A stretch of 64,000 bases of DNA, taken from positions 58,196,010-58,260,009 of the forward strand of contig CM069449.1 of NCBI GenBank assembly GCA_035610835.1, read 5' to 3'. This document shows, piece after piece, positions 1 to 10,930 of the stretch (position 1 is the first letter of the stretch; every line of letters begins with the position of its first letter). The DNA is from Ophiura sarsii (lineage: Eukaryota > Echinodermata > Ophiuroidea > Amphilepidida > Ophiuridae). Both the position numbers and the translations under genes were made by a program. The notes beneath the pieces were generated by a model. The model saw only the letters and a list, made by a program, of their open reading frames with translations, ran no database searches and was not told the DNA's origin.

Positions 1-73
1 TACTCATGGGTGACATCGTCTACCGTTGATGGCGTAAACATGGGGTTATGTACAGTCAGCAGACAACTCAGTA

Positions 74-100
74 GGGGGGGGGGGGGGGGGGGGGGGGGGG
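74..100. repeat. poly(G) tract
   Basis: A run of 27 G. Similar long G or C runs recur across the window (5350, 6683, 10158, 14402, 21260, 26434, 37141, 39676, 50630, 50790, 51417, 57925), often inside mobile elements. Run lengths differ between near-identical paralogous copies, so they are either hypervariable or poorly resolved in assembly. Confidence 0.9.
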
Positions 101-1206
101 TACCGCGCCATTTTGAGATATTTTGCGATATTTTTGATTGACCTTGAATTTGATTAAGGTTAGAAGGTCACATGTATTTCAATGTGTTTCAAAACAATGT
201 ATGCTCCCCAGCTATAAATCTCTATAACAGTTACAATATAAATATGCTGGGCATAAAGGCTGCTTTTGTGATTTCATGAGTGGCAACAGCAAAAATGACC
301 ATTATTAATGTTTATCTTGAATTCTGAAAATAAATTATATAAAAATAAATTCTTCAACACTGCGTATCCCTTTAAACCTCTTAAAAAGGTATTTTTGATA
401 TATTTTTTGACCAAAACGTGATGAGTGTGGTCAATAAAGTGACTTTGTTGGCATCATTACATTTTCTTTTACATAAGATAGGCATGCCAAACCTCCTCCG
501 GTGCAGGAAGAAGAATCTTGCCTGGTTTACAACCGTAACTACTTTACGGAAGAAAGCGTGAATCAATCTATGAAATCTATCAATTTTTTTAAACTAGGCA
601 AGATTCGTTTTGGTGCTCCTCCGGTACTTACTACCTCTCAACGGTCGATCGTTGTGGAGATATACTGAGTTCTTAACTTTTCACCGATATGGAAAGCGCC
701 ATTAGTCATATTTATTCTGTATTTTGATTGATATTCCTCTAAATCAGGTGCACTTTGGGGTGCTGTGAAAACGCGTAATCGTAGAATATATTGATGCATG
801 AGCAGCTTTACCATGTTAACTATAGATGAGGTGACCGTTGTTTACATTTAGGACGCCCTCTGTTGATTTGAGACAAAACACACCGGGCAAGAGTTCCTAT
901 AGTTTACATAGGCCAGATCAGGTTTTCTAACTAGATTGTGGTGTCACAGCAAATTGTTATCAAAACTGTCTTTAAACTTGGTTAGGAATGCTATAAGCTA
1001 TCGCATTTCACAAAAAAAAACACAAAAAATGAGTTTTACAATTCATTAGAAAGAAACTTCATGTTGTCTTCATTAACTTTACTGTATATTCTGCCTGGAG
1101 GGAATCAACAGATGGTGTCCCATTTGTAAATACATGACGTCACCGGTCACACCATCTATAAAATGAACCCAATGGGGGTACTCACGTATAAGGTATACAG
1201 GTACGA
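101..1206. other. intergenic, no gene seen
   Basis: No coding frame is supported. Bases 275-371 resemble the right end of the TTAA-flanked element at 35517-35915, including its ending before TTAA at 372-375. Bases 825-900 share short blocks (in part inverted) with the inserted element at 61838-62100. Confidence 0.5.
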
Positions 1207-1811
1207 TATACACCTAGCACATAAAGTCCCTGACCATGTGTTTTTAGGTTCGCTAATTCAAAATAGATAATCGGTACCAACAATCTGAGATATACATTAA
1301 ATGAGCAAATTTCTTTTCCGCAGTTTGATTCCTCATTAAACAAAATCGAATGGATACTTTTAAAGTTATGGCGATTTCAATGACCGCGCATGCAACAGAA
1401 AAGTTGCACTATATAGGTATAGGAATCATTGATTTGTGTGTGATTACTGCCATAACTATCTGAACGAGACAGATGAATGGGTCTGGAGTGATAACCGCAA
1501 TGTGCGGGACAAATGGTGTATCTGGCTGTGAAGAATACAAGTCTTAGCTGATTAGCTGTAAGTTTTTTCAGTGGGTAATCACACACAAATCAATGATTTC
1601 CTATACCTAGTGCAACTTTTCTGTTGCATGCGCGGTCATTGAAATCGCCATAACTTTAAAAGTATCCATTCGATTTTGTTGAATGAGGTATCAAACTGCG
1701 GAGAAGAAATTTGCTCATTCAATGTACATCTCAGATTTTTGGTACCGATTATCTATTTTGAATTAGCGAACCTAAAAACACCTGGTCAGGGACTTTATGT
1801 GCTAGGTGTAT
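1207..1811. mobile_element. fold-back (long inverted repeat) element, copy 1
   Basis: Arms of roughly 220-230 bp are inverted copies: 1207-1430 against 1585-1811. The ends read TATACACCTAGCACATAAAG and its complement. No transposase frame is present, so it is non-autonomous. A second full copy lies at 33607-34069 and a truncated one at 55134-55400. The target duplication is not clear; TA is possible. Confidence 0.8.
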
Positions 1812-3585
1812 GTGCCGCTCTTATGGGTCTGACTTGTGCTATAACCTCCTACATGGTTCCAAATCAAGATAAAATACAGTCAATTCAGCAATTTTTGAGG
1901 TGAAACACCTTTGAAAAGTGGGTCAGAATTTCAAACAAATACAAATCTCTCTCACCCACGCTCTTATCAATTGAAATATAAACCTTGTCCAACTACATGA
2001 CCTCACATTCAAAACACACACTGGCAAACAATGTGTTAAGTTCTAACCAATCATTCGCTGTTCCTGGGGCGTTCAGTGGGTAAATGGCGTTAATCACCGT
2101 GAACCAATCAGATATCATGCACATACATAGCATGTTTTGCTTGCAGCTATAAAAAAGGATTTGATGATTTTCATGCTGTACATACAGTGGTTTATCCCTG
2201 GGAAATTCACATTCACTATTTCACATTCACCTACGCATTTTGAGAACCAATAATATTACCCATTCCCCCTAACTCTAATTCACTTCATGCTTTACGAATA
2301 CACATTAAAGTGCCTACGAACTTGAATAACAATAATTTCTGTTGTCACTTGACGGGGTATAGCCAGTATCCTAATGCTATGGACATAATTCCAACAATTC
2401 GTGCGTACTTGGGTGCTTGAGTACATACTTGGGTGCTTGAGTACATGTACGTGAGTAAACCCAGAAGTGCGTACCGGGTGATTTCCAAAAATGAACGCGC
2501 GTCAATCGTGAAATCGTCACGCGCATGCATGCATAGTCGTTCGAGCATTTCATGCGCCTGGACGCTTTATTTCTTTCTGCAACTATAACGGGGATGTATC
2601 CCATTGTGTTACTACGCTTTATTCCGTGTAGCAATCTGTCGTCTATATGCATCCCATTATAGTTGCATAAAGAAAGTACGCCGCCTGGACGCATAACCGC
2701 GAACAACAACAAAACACGCTCGCGTGAAATAGCTTGAATTTCGTCCATGGCATTATGAATGGACAAAAGGTGTTTTGGTTATTAACACCAAAAGACGTTT
2801 ATGAATTTAAACTTTTATATTGCACATGTTTACACATTGTTCTAGTTTTCTCTTGTTTTAACAGTATCCTATATCCACAAATATGACATGTCACTTTTAA
2901 TCGCTGAAGACCCTATGTACATGGACCCAATGAATCTGTTGACCAATTTTGACAATAACCAGTCATTTGCTCTCGGACAACAAGTAGTATTTTGGTGAAA
3001 GGAGGTGAAAATGACCCCTAGTGACCCTTTTTGGACCTTTGACTGGATATTATGGTTAACTTTGTTCTCGTTTTATCAAACTGCATGTTATGCAACCTAT
3101 TTGGTTAAAATCGGATAAGTCTTGAATTTGGACACTGTGTTGTTCACGCGTTGACCTTTTGTCCCCTTGCTGACCTCTTATACTGACCACGGTAATGTGT
3201 AATAGTTCCAATGCTACCGTTGTTTCAAGTACTCTCTTAGGAATCATATCCAACAAGTTTTGTCCATGTACCTGTAGGCCTACGGCTGATTAAACACATC
3301 TTTGGCCCCCTATATCGTGACCCCAGGGCTGCGTACAGAATGCGACCTGGCAGCAACACAGGTTATTGACTTTTGGCCCATAACTGACTTACTCAGACCA
3401 TCAAACATTTTGTACCATCTCAGCTGATTAAACCGTCTGGGCTCCCGGTCTATTGTATCGTCATTGCACATGGAGACCAGCTGTCGATAATGAAGTGCTG
3501 TTCGGGTTTTATTTCTTTTCCTTTTTCACTCGCTCTTCATTTTTGCACCCATTTCCACCCATTCTGTTCCATTCCTACCCCCCCT
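1812..3585. other. intergenic with small repeats
   Basis: No gene is supported. It holds a promoter-like dispersed repeat (2045-2160), a tandem pair of a roughly 20-bp unit near 2405-2445, and a small inverted repeat with arms near 2565-2602 and 2650-2680. Confidence 0.5.
2045..2160 (+). promoter_or_regulatory. CCAAT-CCAAT-TATA promoter-like dispersed repeat
   Basis: Two AACCAATCA boxes lie about 58 bp apart, followed about 45 bp later by CTATAAAAAAGG. A related stretch with the same order and similar spacing lies at 11455-11570, and an inverted related copy lies at 36160-36290 with the TATA box mutated. No gene begins just downstream of any copy, so this may be repeat-borne regulatory sequence rather than a host promoter. 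Confidence 0.35.
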
Positions 3586-3668
3586 TTCTATCCATTTCCG
3601 ATCCATTCCAGTCATTTCGATCCATTTCGATCCGTTTCGACCCATTTCGAAACGTTTCGATACGTTAC
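3586..3668. repeat. 10-bp tandem microsatellite
   Basis: Imperfect tandem copies of CATTTCGATC (variants CATTTCGACC and CGTTTCGATA). It ends a pyrimidine-rich stretch starting near 3500. Confidence 0.75.
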
Positions 3669-4040
3669 TAAATAAAACAGATAGGCTACCCATTTAAATA
3701 TATTGATAGTAAGCCTATACCAGAATTATTTTACAAACTAATTTTTCTGAATTCATTTTGAACGATTATGTATAAATATCTTAAGCAGTATTTATTTTAT
3801 GACAAAGTAACGTACCCATTCAAATTTCACTTGACACTCACTGGTTTATCACGAATAAATGTATAACTTGTAAAGATCAAAAATATGTTTTGATCTTATA
3901 GGAAGTAAAGGATATCATCAGGTTTATATGTATTTAGCATTGTCATGTATATGGAGCCCGGGGAGGGCAATGGCATTGGAAGGCGCTGCCCTGAAGACCC
4001 CCGTTTCACCCTCTTCTGCTAGTGAAGGACATTTATACCA

Positions 4041-4435
4041 TATTAGACCAATCGGATATTAGACCAAATGGGTATTTGACCAATTGGGTTAAGACCAATC
4101 GGATATTAGACCAATTGGACAATAGAGCCACTGATATTTAGCCCAACTGGGTTTAGACAAATTGGTATTAGACTAAACGGGGTTTAGACGAATTGGTTAT
4201 TATGGGTATTAGACCAAATGGATATTAGACCATGTGGAAATTAGACTTACTGGAAATTATACCATATCATACCAATTGGCATTAGACCAACTGGGTTTTA
4301 GATGAAGTGGTTATTAGACTAAATGGTTATTAGACCAATTGGATGTTAAACCCACTGACATTTAGCCCAACTGGTCTTAGACCAATTGGTATTAGACTAA
4401 ATGGGTATAGACCAAATGGTTTTAGACCTAATGGC
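4041..4435. repeat. minisatellite, about 16-bp TTAGACCAATTGG unit
   Basis: About 23 imperfect copies of a unit reading TTAGACCAATTGGTA or TTAGACCAAATGGGTA, with scattered substitutions such as GCCC for GACC. There are no spacers, so it is a diverged satellite and not a CRISPR array. A perfect inverted repeat and the Penelope copy begin just to its right. Confidence 0.85.
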
Positions 4436-4462
4436 AAGTCACTGTTCAAACTCACGCATCCC

Positions 4463-4517
4463 ACGTCCCTCCAAATTATCTATATAATGTTTATATATAG
4501 ATAATTTGGAGGGACGT
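4463..4517. repeat. perfect 24-bp inverted repeat (hairpin)
   Basis: Arms 4463-4486 and 4494-4517 are exact complements around a 7-base loop. The arm begins ACGTCCCTCC and ends in TATATA. It abuts the left breakpoint of the plus-strand Penelope copy, so it may be a product of that insertion or an older fold-back. Confidence 0.9.
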
Positions 4518-5829
4518 TATTGAATATAATGTCCTCATGAACCATGTCCTAACCAAGAACAATTTCACTTTCATGGACAGGACCTACTTGCAGGTACATG
4601 GCACAGCTATGGGTACTAGGATGGCTCCGTCATGGACCTGTCTTTTCATGTCTAGGCTGGAGGAACAATTGCTAGCTGAAGCACCTTGTCGACCTTGGAT
4701 TTGGTTGCGGTACATTGACGACATATTCTTTATCTGGACCAGTGATGAAAGCAGTCTCCTCACATTCATTGATCACATGAACTCATTTCACAGGACCATT
4801 AAGTTCACTTCTGACTACTCCCACCAACAGGCACACTTTCTTGATGTAACCATACAGAAAGCTGAGAATGGTATACTATCTACAGATCTCTTCACCAAGC
4901 CTACAGATACGCACCAGTATCTCCATGCTTCAAGCTGCCACCCTCGCCATTGTAAGACAGGCATAGCATATAGTCAGGCTCTCCGTCTCCGACGTATTTG
5001 TTCTAACGAATCTAGATTCTCATATCATGCACAGAATTTGAAGAAGCATCTGGTTACCAGGGGTCACAGCTCCACCAAAGTCCAGCAAGCCATCAAGAAA
5101 GTCCACTCTCTCCCCGGCCGGTCCCCCGAGAGCCACAGTCCTTCAGGAGAAGCCCAGAAACCAAGACCCCACCCCTAAGATTCCCCTTGTTACCACATTT
5201 CATCCTAACCTTCCTCCTCTGCGTCACATCACCAACACTAACCACCACATTCTCCACACATCAGACCGTCTTCGTCGTGCAGTTCCTGACATACCAATCC
5301 TGGCCTACAGACGCCCTCGCAACCTACGAGATATTTTAGTACGGGCTACCACCCCCCCCCCCCCCCCCCCCGGTAACTGATGATTCTCTCCCCACGCAGC
5401 ATGGCACTTCTAAGTGCGAGTCGACCAGCAGGTGCGTCGTTTGCCGGGAACACATCAAGGAAGGCGATTCCTTCACCAGCCACACCACCCATGCCACCTA
5501 CAAGACGAAGGGTCACATCACTTGCACCACATCTAATGTCATTTACCTCTTATCATGTAGTGTGTGTGGAGTCCAGTATGTTGGTGAGACTAAAAACTCA
5601 CTGAAGAAGCGCTTCTATGGACACAGATCGACGGTCAACACCAACAAGCCACCTGTCGGACACCACTTCAACCTTCCCAACCACACTATGTCTGATATAT
5701 GATCTTACAGGGCATTGAATCTTTAGGTAGCCGTTCAGAAGTGGTACGTCTCAGTAGAGAGAAGTTATGGATGAAGCGTCTTCTCACTATTCAGCCCCAT
5801 GGCCTAAACATCCAGGAAGGGAATGATTA
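4518..5829 (+). pseudogene. Penelope RT/GIY-YIG remnant, frame-broken
   Basis: Codons from 4537 read MNHVLTKNNFTFMDR and include the RT catalytic RYIDDIFFIW, matching residues 486 onward of the intact protein at 6721-9441. The frame is broken near 5118, where extra C/G-rich bases follow KKVHSLPG. It is broken again at a poly(C) run (5350-5371) and by extra bases near 5697 before the C-terminal IQEGND-like end at about 5829. The first third, including the aspartate of FDVKSLYTN, is absent. It cannot encode a working enzyme and is a dead 5'-truncated copy. Confidence 0.92.
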
Positions 5830-6115
5830 GACTCAACCCCCCACCTCCTCCATTTGTATCTGATAAACCTATCATTTGTATTTTTTACCCATTTGTTTTT
5901 CTCCACTTTTTCTTCACTCCATTTTTCATTTTTTCATTTTTGATATGTGATACTTTGTTTTCATTTTCTACATTGTCTCCTATGCACAGTAATTTTCATT
6001 ACTTGTTCCAGTGCATTTCCATTATTTGTTACCATAGGCCTAGTCCCACTTTGTTTTTTCTTGTTTTCTCATGCATTCTCTCAGTCCTTTTACATTTCCA
6101 TCCATTTTATTATCT
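4518..6115 (+). mobile_element. 5'-truncated Penelope-like element, plus-strand copy
   Basis: This is an inverted copy of the minus-strand element (about 6425-8010), starting inside the reverse transcriptase domain and running through the C-terminal GIY-YIG part and the 3' untranslated sequence. It stops at 6115, directly against the tail of the minus-strand element, so the two form a large tail-to-tail palindrome. The start lies next to the 24-bp hairpin. Confidence 0.9.
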
Positions 6116-6951
6116 GTAATAAATATAAGAGGACCTGACGTTTCGATTCTAACAGAATCTTTATCGAAGGTAAAATGACAGAATACAACATTACACAACA
6201 TATATATAGACAGAGGAACAATAGGCAGGAAGTCAAAGTGAAAGATGAATGAATAGGGGAAGATATCATGCTAGACAGCTGATTGATGAAGTGGATTAAA
6301 TAACAAAAGGATGACATAGACAAAGGGGAGATTAAAAAGTAAAAGGCAAATGGGATATAAAAATAATTGGTGAGTGAAATCAATAATGGTGATTGATGAC
6401 TACAAATAGATAATAAAATGGATGGAAATGTAAAAGGACTGAGAGAATGCATGAGAAAACAAGAAAAAACAAAGTGGGACTAGGCCTATGGTAACAAATA
6501 ATGGAAATGCACTGGAACAAGTAATGAAAATTACTGTGCATAGGAGACAATGTAGAAAATGAAAACAAAGTATCACATATATCAAGAAGTAAAAAATGAA
6601 AAATGGAGTGAAGAAAAAGTGGAGAAAAACAAATGGGTAAAAAATACAAATGATAGGTTTATCAGATACAAATGGAGGAGGTGGGGGGGGGGGGGGGGGT
6701 TTGGGGGCGGGGGGTTGAGTCTAATCATTCCCTTCCTGGATGTTTAGGCCATGGGGCTGAATAGTGAGAAGACGCTTCATCCATAACTTCTCTCTACTGA
6801 GACGTACCACTTCTGAACGGCTACCTAAAGATTCAATGCCCTGTAAGATCATATCAGACATAGTGTGGTTGGGATGGTTGAAGTGGTGTCCGACAGGTGG
6901 CTTGTTGGTGTTGACCGTCGATCTGTGTCCATAGAAGCGCTTCTTCAGTGA
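6116..6951 (-). repeat. Penelope downstream pseudo-LTR
   Basis: Downstream of the frame on the coding strand, this is the partner of 9591-10426. It contains the last 77 codons, the stop, a G/C homopolymer at 6683-6699, and a hammerhead-like motif at 6131-6171. Confidence 0.92.
6131..6171 (-). ncRNA. hammerhead-like ribozyme motif, downstream copy
   Basis: Read on the minus strand: ACCU, a degenerate box UCGAUAA in the place of CUGAUGA, a stem-loop GAUUC/GAAUC, then GAAAC and GUC followed by AGGU. ACCU and AGGU can pair as stem I around a GUC cleavage site. Hammerhead motifs are established in the pseudo-LTRs of Penelope-like elements. Here the CUGAUGA core differs at three positions, so catalysis is doubtful. 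Confidence 0.6.
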
Positions 6952-9441
6952 GTTTTTAGTCTCACCAACATACTGGACTCCACACACTCTACATGATAAG
7001 AGGTAGATGACATTAGATGTGGTGCAAGTGATGTGACCCTTCGTCTTGTAGGTGGCATGGGTGGTGTGGCTGGTGAAGGAATCGCCTTCCTTGATGTGTT
7101 CCCGGCAAACGACGCACCTGCTGGTCGACTCGCACTTAGAAGTGCCATGCTGCGTGGGGAGAGAATCATCAGTTACCGGGGGGATGGTAGCCCGTACTAG
7201 CATATCTCGTAGGTTGCGAGGGCGTCTGTAGGCCAGGATTGGTATGTCAGGAACTGCACGACGAAGACGGTCTGATGTGTGGAGAATGTGGTGGTTAGTG
7301 TTGGTGATGTGACGCAGAGGAGGAAGGTTAGGATGAAATGTGGTAACAAGGGGAATCTTAGGGGTGGGGTCTTGGTTTCTGGGCTTCTCCTGAAGGACTG
7401 TGGCTCTCGGGAGAGAGTGGACTTTCTTGATGGCTTGCTGGACTTTGGTGGAGCTGTGACCCCTGGTAACCAGATGCTTCTTCAAATTCTGTGCATGATA
7501 TGAGAATCTAGATTCGTTAGAACAAATACGTCGGAGACGGAGAGCCTGACTATATGCTATGCCTGTCTTACAATGGCGAGGGTGGCAGCTTGAAGCATGG
7601 AGATACTGGTGCGTATCTGTAGGCTTGGTGAAGAGATCTGTAGATAGTATACCATTCTCAGCTTTCTGTATGGTTACATCAAGAAAGTGTGCCTGTTGGT
7701 GGGAGTAGTCAGAAGTGAACTTAATGGTCCTGTGAAATGAGTTCATGTGATCAATGAATGTGAGGAGACTGCTTTCATCACTGGTCCAGATAAAGAATAT
7801 GTCGTCAATGTACCGCAACCAAATCCAAGGTCGACAAGGTGCTTCAGCTAGCAATTGTTCCTCCAGCCTAGACATGAAAAGACAGGCCCATGACGGAGCC
7901 ATCCTAGTACCCATAGCTGTGCCATGTACCTGCAAGTAGGTCCTATCCATGAAAGTGAAATTGTTCTTGGTTAGGACATGGTTCATGAGGCATTCAATAT
8001 CAGGTATGGGAGGACTGGAATGACCAATCTTAGCCAAAGCTGCACGGCTTGCTTCTATGCCTTCCTGATGGGGAATGTTGGTATAGAGGGACTTAACATC
8101 AAATGTGCCAATAATAGCGGTGCTTGGAACTTGGTTCTTGATGGCTTCGAGTTTCCTGAGAAAGTCCGGGGTGTCATGGATATAGGAGGGAACCTGTGAA
8201 ACAAGAGGCTTGATGAAGTTATCGACAAAGAGGGATATATGCTCAGTTGGGGAGCCGTTGCCAGAGATGATGGGTCTGCCTGGGTTTCCCGGCTTATGGA
8301 TCTTAGGAAGGAGGTAGAAGCGGGCAGCACTGCAATCTTTGGGAGATAGAAACTCAAAGGCCTTGTCAGAGAGCTCACGACGCTGATGCATGTCATCCAG
8401 GGTATGCTGAATCTGTTGAGAAAATGTGTTAGTGGGATCGGAGTCAAGAACAGCATAATGAATGCGGTTGTCAAGATGACGCATGGCTTCATCAATGTAC
8501 TTCTGTCGGTCCATGACAACTACTGCTGACCCTTTGTCTGCTGGCTTGATGATGATGTCTGTCCGTAACCTGATGGAATTCAGTGCCTGGCGTTCCTCCC
8601 TAGGGATATTGTCATGAGATCTGCGGGAAACTTGCTCAGAAGTGTTAACCTGGGTGCTAACGACTTGGACATAAGTCTCAAGGGCAGGGACTCTGTTCTT
8701 GGGAGGAACCCAAGTACTCTTCTTGTAGAACGGCTCAGGTACAGATGGTGGGGCATCAAGAAAAAATTCTTTGAGACGTATCCTCCGATAATACTGAGTA
8801 AGGTCCTCGCTAAGCTCAACTTGATTGACATCAGGAGGAGTGGGACATAATTTAAGGCCTCTAGAGAGAAGTCTGTGTTCAGCATCAGATAAGGTGGAAG
8901 ATGAAAGGTTAATGACAGTGGATGCAGCTGGTTCTGGATCAGGAGGAGGTGGGCGCCTGAACCGCCGGAACTTGTGTCGTTTCTGCTTCTCTAACAGGCC
9001 AGATACTTTCTTGTTTCTTGTGTTCATGAGTTCAGTCTCCTGTCTAGATAAACAGCCATTTATTTCATTAGTAAACTGTAAAAATTGAGCATCTGAGCAG
9101 CAATTCTCCAGTTCAAGTTGAAGCTTGACAATATCCTCATTCAAATGGTCTAGGGAAGACTCACAATGTAGAGACAGAATATTAATGAGACGAATGGATG
9201 CACTGTATAAAACTCTGTTCCACTCACTTTGTAACTGTGGCGGTAGGGTACCCAGTGCTGGTGTGCAATTGAGTCGAAGACCTGTGGGTATAATGCGGGC
9301 ATGTGAGTAAAATCTGTAGTTGTCTCTGTGGAAAGAATAACGAAGGGATTTCTGCTTAAGCTTCCGGAGATTCTGAAATAAAGAAAGTGGGTTAGACATA
9401 ATGTGACATGAAGGATGTAAAACAATAAACAAGTAAAACAA
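6721..9441 (-). CDS. Penelope-like reverse transcriptase with GIY-YIG endonuclease
   Basis: A 906-residue open frame. The N-terminal 290 residues are basic and poorly conserved. At about 299-311 is the Penelope signature KPADKGSAVVVMD. RT motifs follow: FYLLPKIHKPGNPGRPIIS (375-393), the first catalytic aspartate in FDVKSLYTN (447-455), GTAMGTRMAPSW (507-518), the catalytic YIDD (544-547) and FLDVTI (586-591). A Cys/His-rich stretch (about 770-806) leads into the GIY-YIG nuclease: VIYLLSCRVC, then QYVGETKNSLKKRFYGHRS (811-841), with a likely catalytic Glu in the SREKLWMKR helix. The product should copy element RNA and nick chromosomal target DNA. Length is typical of the family. The start may be the first Met or Met15 (9399). 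No internal stop is seen, so this copy could be active. Confidence 0.96.
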   Translation of the reverse strand: MFYLFIVLHPSCHIMSNPLSLFQNLRKLKQKSLRYSFHRDNYRFYSHARIIPTGLRLNCTPALGTLPPQLQSEWNRVLYSASIRLINILSLHCESSLDHLNEDIVKLQLELENCCSDAQFLQFTNEINGCLSRQETELMNTRNKKVSGLLEKQKRHKFRRFRRPPPPDPEPAASTVINLSSSTLSDAEHRLLSRGLKLCPTPPDVNQVELSEDLTQYYRRIRLKEFFLDAPPSVPEPFYKKSTWVPPKNRVPALETYVQVVSTQVNTSEQVSRRSHDNIPREERQALNSIRLRTDIIIKPADKGSAVVVMDRQKYIDEAMRHLDNRIHYAVLDSDPTNTFSQQIQHTLDDMHQRRELSDKAFEFLSPKDCSAARFYLLPKIHKPGNPGRPIISGNGSPTEHISLFVDNFIKPLVSQVPSYIHDTPDFLRKLEAIKNQVPSTAIIGTFDVKSLYTNIPHQEGIEASRAALAKIGHSSPPIPDIECLMNHVLTKNNFTFMDRTYLQVHGTAMGTRMAPSWACLFMSRLEEQLLAEAPCRPWIWLRYIDDIFFIWTSDESSLLTFIDHMNSFHRTIKFTSDYSHQQAHFLDVTIQKAENGILSTDLFTKPTDTHQYLHASSCHPRHCKTGIAYSQALRLRRICSNESRFSYHAQNLKKHLVTRGHSSTKVQQAIKKVHSLPRATVLQEKPRNQDPTPKIPLVTTFHPNLPPLRHITNTNHHILHTSDRLRRAVPDIPILAYRRPRNLRDMLVRATIPPVTDDSLPTQHGTSKCESTSRCVVCREHIKEGDSFTSHTTHATYKTKGHITCTTSNVIYLLSCRVCGVQYVGETKNSLKKRFYGHRSTVNTNKPPVGHHFNHPNHTMSDMILQGIESLGSRSEVVRLSREKLWMKRLLTIQPHGLNIQEGND

Positions 9442-9590
9442 ATACAGGAAACAGATATAAACAATATGACAAAAATACAGAGTAGATAAGGAGGATCACC
9501 GTGAGGGATACTGCAACAGAAAATGAAGTAATATAATGTAAAAGCTGAATGCAAACTGCTTATCCACAAAAATAGCCTGTGTAAGTAAAT

Positions 9591-10426
9591 GTAATAAATA
9601 TAAGAGGACCTGACGTTTCGATTCTAACAGAATCTTTATCGAAGGTAAAATGACAGAATACAACATTACACAACATATATATAGACAGAGGAACAATAGG
9701 CAGGAAGTCAAAGTGAAAGATGAATGAATAGGGGAAGATATCATGCTAGACAGCTGATTGATGAAGTGGATTAAATAACAAAAGGATGACATAGACAAAG
9801 GGGAGATTAAAAAGTAAAAGGCAAATGGGATATAAAAATAATTGGTGAGTGAAATCAATAATGGTGATTGATGACTACAAATAGATAATAAAATGGATGG
9901 AAATGTAAAAGGACTCAGAGAATGCATGAGAAAACAAGAAAAAACAAAGTGGGACTAGGCCTATGGTAACAAATAATGGAAATGCACTGGAACAAGTAAT
10001 GAAAATTACTGTGCATAGGAGACAATGTAGAAAATGAAAACAAAGTATCACATATATCAAGAAGTAAAAAATGAAAAATGGAGTGAAGAAAAAGTGGAGA
10101 AAAACAAATGGGTAAAAAATACAAATGATAGGTTTATCAGATACAAATGGAGGAGGTGGGGGGGGGGGGGGGGGTTTGGGGGCGGGGGGTTGAGTCTAAT
10201 CATTCCCTTCCTGGATGTTTAGGCCATGGGGCTGAATAGTGAGAAGACGCTTCATCCATAACTTCTCTCTACTGAGACGTACCACTTCTGAACGGCTACC
10301 TAAAGATTCAATGCCCTGTAAGATCATATCAGACATAGTGTGGTTGGGATGGTTGAAGTGGTGTCCGACAGGTGGCTTGTTGGTGTTGACCGTCGATCTG
10401 TGTCCATAGAAGCGCTTCTTCAGTGA
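9591..10426 (-). repeat. Penelope upstream pseudo-LTR
   Basis: An 836-bp copy of 6116-6951 placed upstream of the start codon. It repeats the C-terminal coding part and the untranslated tail. It ends at 10426 within the shared CTTCAGTGA, where the coding sequence breaks and an inverted fragment begins. Confidence 0.92.
9606..9646 (-). ncRNA. hammerhead-like ribozyme motif, upstream copy
   Basis: The same 41-nt motif as 6131-6171, in the sense orientation of the element and 165 bp upstream of the start codon. Its position matches where a self-cleaving RNA would define the transcript 5' end. The core carries the same substitutions as the other copies, so they were inherited rather than arising locally. 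Confidence 0.6.
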
Positions 10427-10673
10427 CCAATTATTTTTATATCCCATTTGCCTTTTACTTTTTAATCTCCCCTTTGTCTATGTCATCCTTTTGTTATTTT
10501 ATCCACTTCATCAATCAGCCGTCTAGCATGATATCTTCCCCTATTCATTCATCTGTCACTTTGACTTCCTGCCTATTATTCCTCTGTCTATATATATGTT
10601 TTGTAATGTTGTATTCTGTCATTTTACCTTCGATAAAGATTCTGTTAGAATCGAAACGTCAGGTCCTATTATA
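10427..10673 (+). repeat. inverted pseudo-LTR fragment of Penelope
   Basis: A reverse complement of about 9597-9845, with a few substitutions. It is joined directly to the upstream pseudo-LTR at 10426. Such inverted 5' junction pieces are known at Penelope insertions. Confidence 0.9.
10626..10666 (+). ncRNA. hammerhead-like ribozyme motif, inverted copy
   Basis: A plus-strand copy of the 41-nt motif inside the inverted fragment, with GAAAC-GUC and the GAUUC stem intact and the same degenerate CUGAUGA box. Confidence 0.55.
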
Positions 10674-10930
10674 TTTATACATATTGTTTACTTAAATCCC
10701 GACCCGAATATATATATATATTTTTTAAAACATAAAATATTAAACATTTTGCAATTAAATATCTCGATGCACTATTATAATGGATAGTTAACAAAGACGT
10801 AATAATTGGTTGGGTATTTTAAGTGCAATCTGAGATCAACACGAGCGAAATTAGCGAATTACTCATAACACTAACATTTGTTAGAATAAAACATGATATC
10901 TTTCCAAGAAATTCTTTCAATCCAAATTCA

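Larger units (their letters stand above)
6116..10426 (-). mobile_element. near-complete Penelope-like retroelement
   Basis: The open reading frame (6721-9441, minus) sits between two direct repeats of exactly 836 bp (6116-6951 and 9591-10426, offset 3475). This partial tandem arrangement, with the repeat reaching into the 3' part of the coding frame, is the pseudo-LTR structure known for Penelope-like elements. The repeats align without indels and I saw only isolated differences (a G/C change near 6440 versus 9915), so the insertion looks young. An inverted fragment of the same repeat (10427-10673) is attached on the upstream side, another known Penelope trait. Confidence 0.93.

Noticed and set aside
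4041..4435. CRISPR-like array
   Set aside because: The units are contiguous and diverged with no unique spacers. It is a minisatellite.
8055..8519. 154-codon frame within the Penelope gene
   Set aside because: It is a shadow in another phase of the RT coding sequence.
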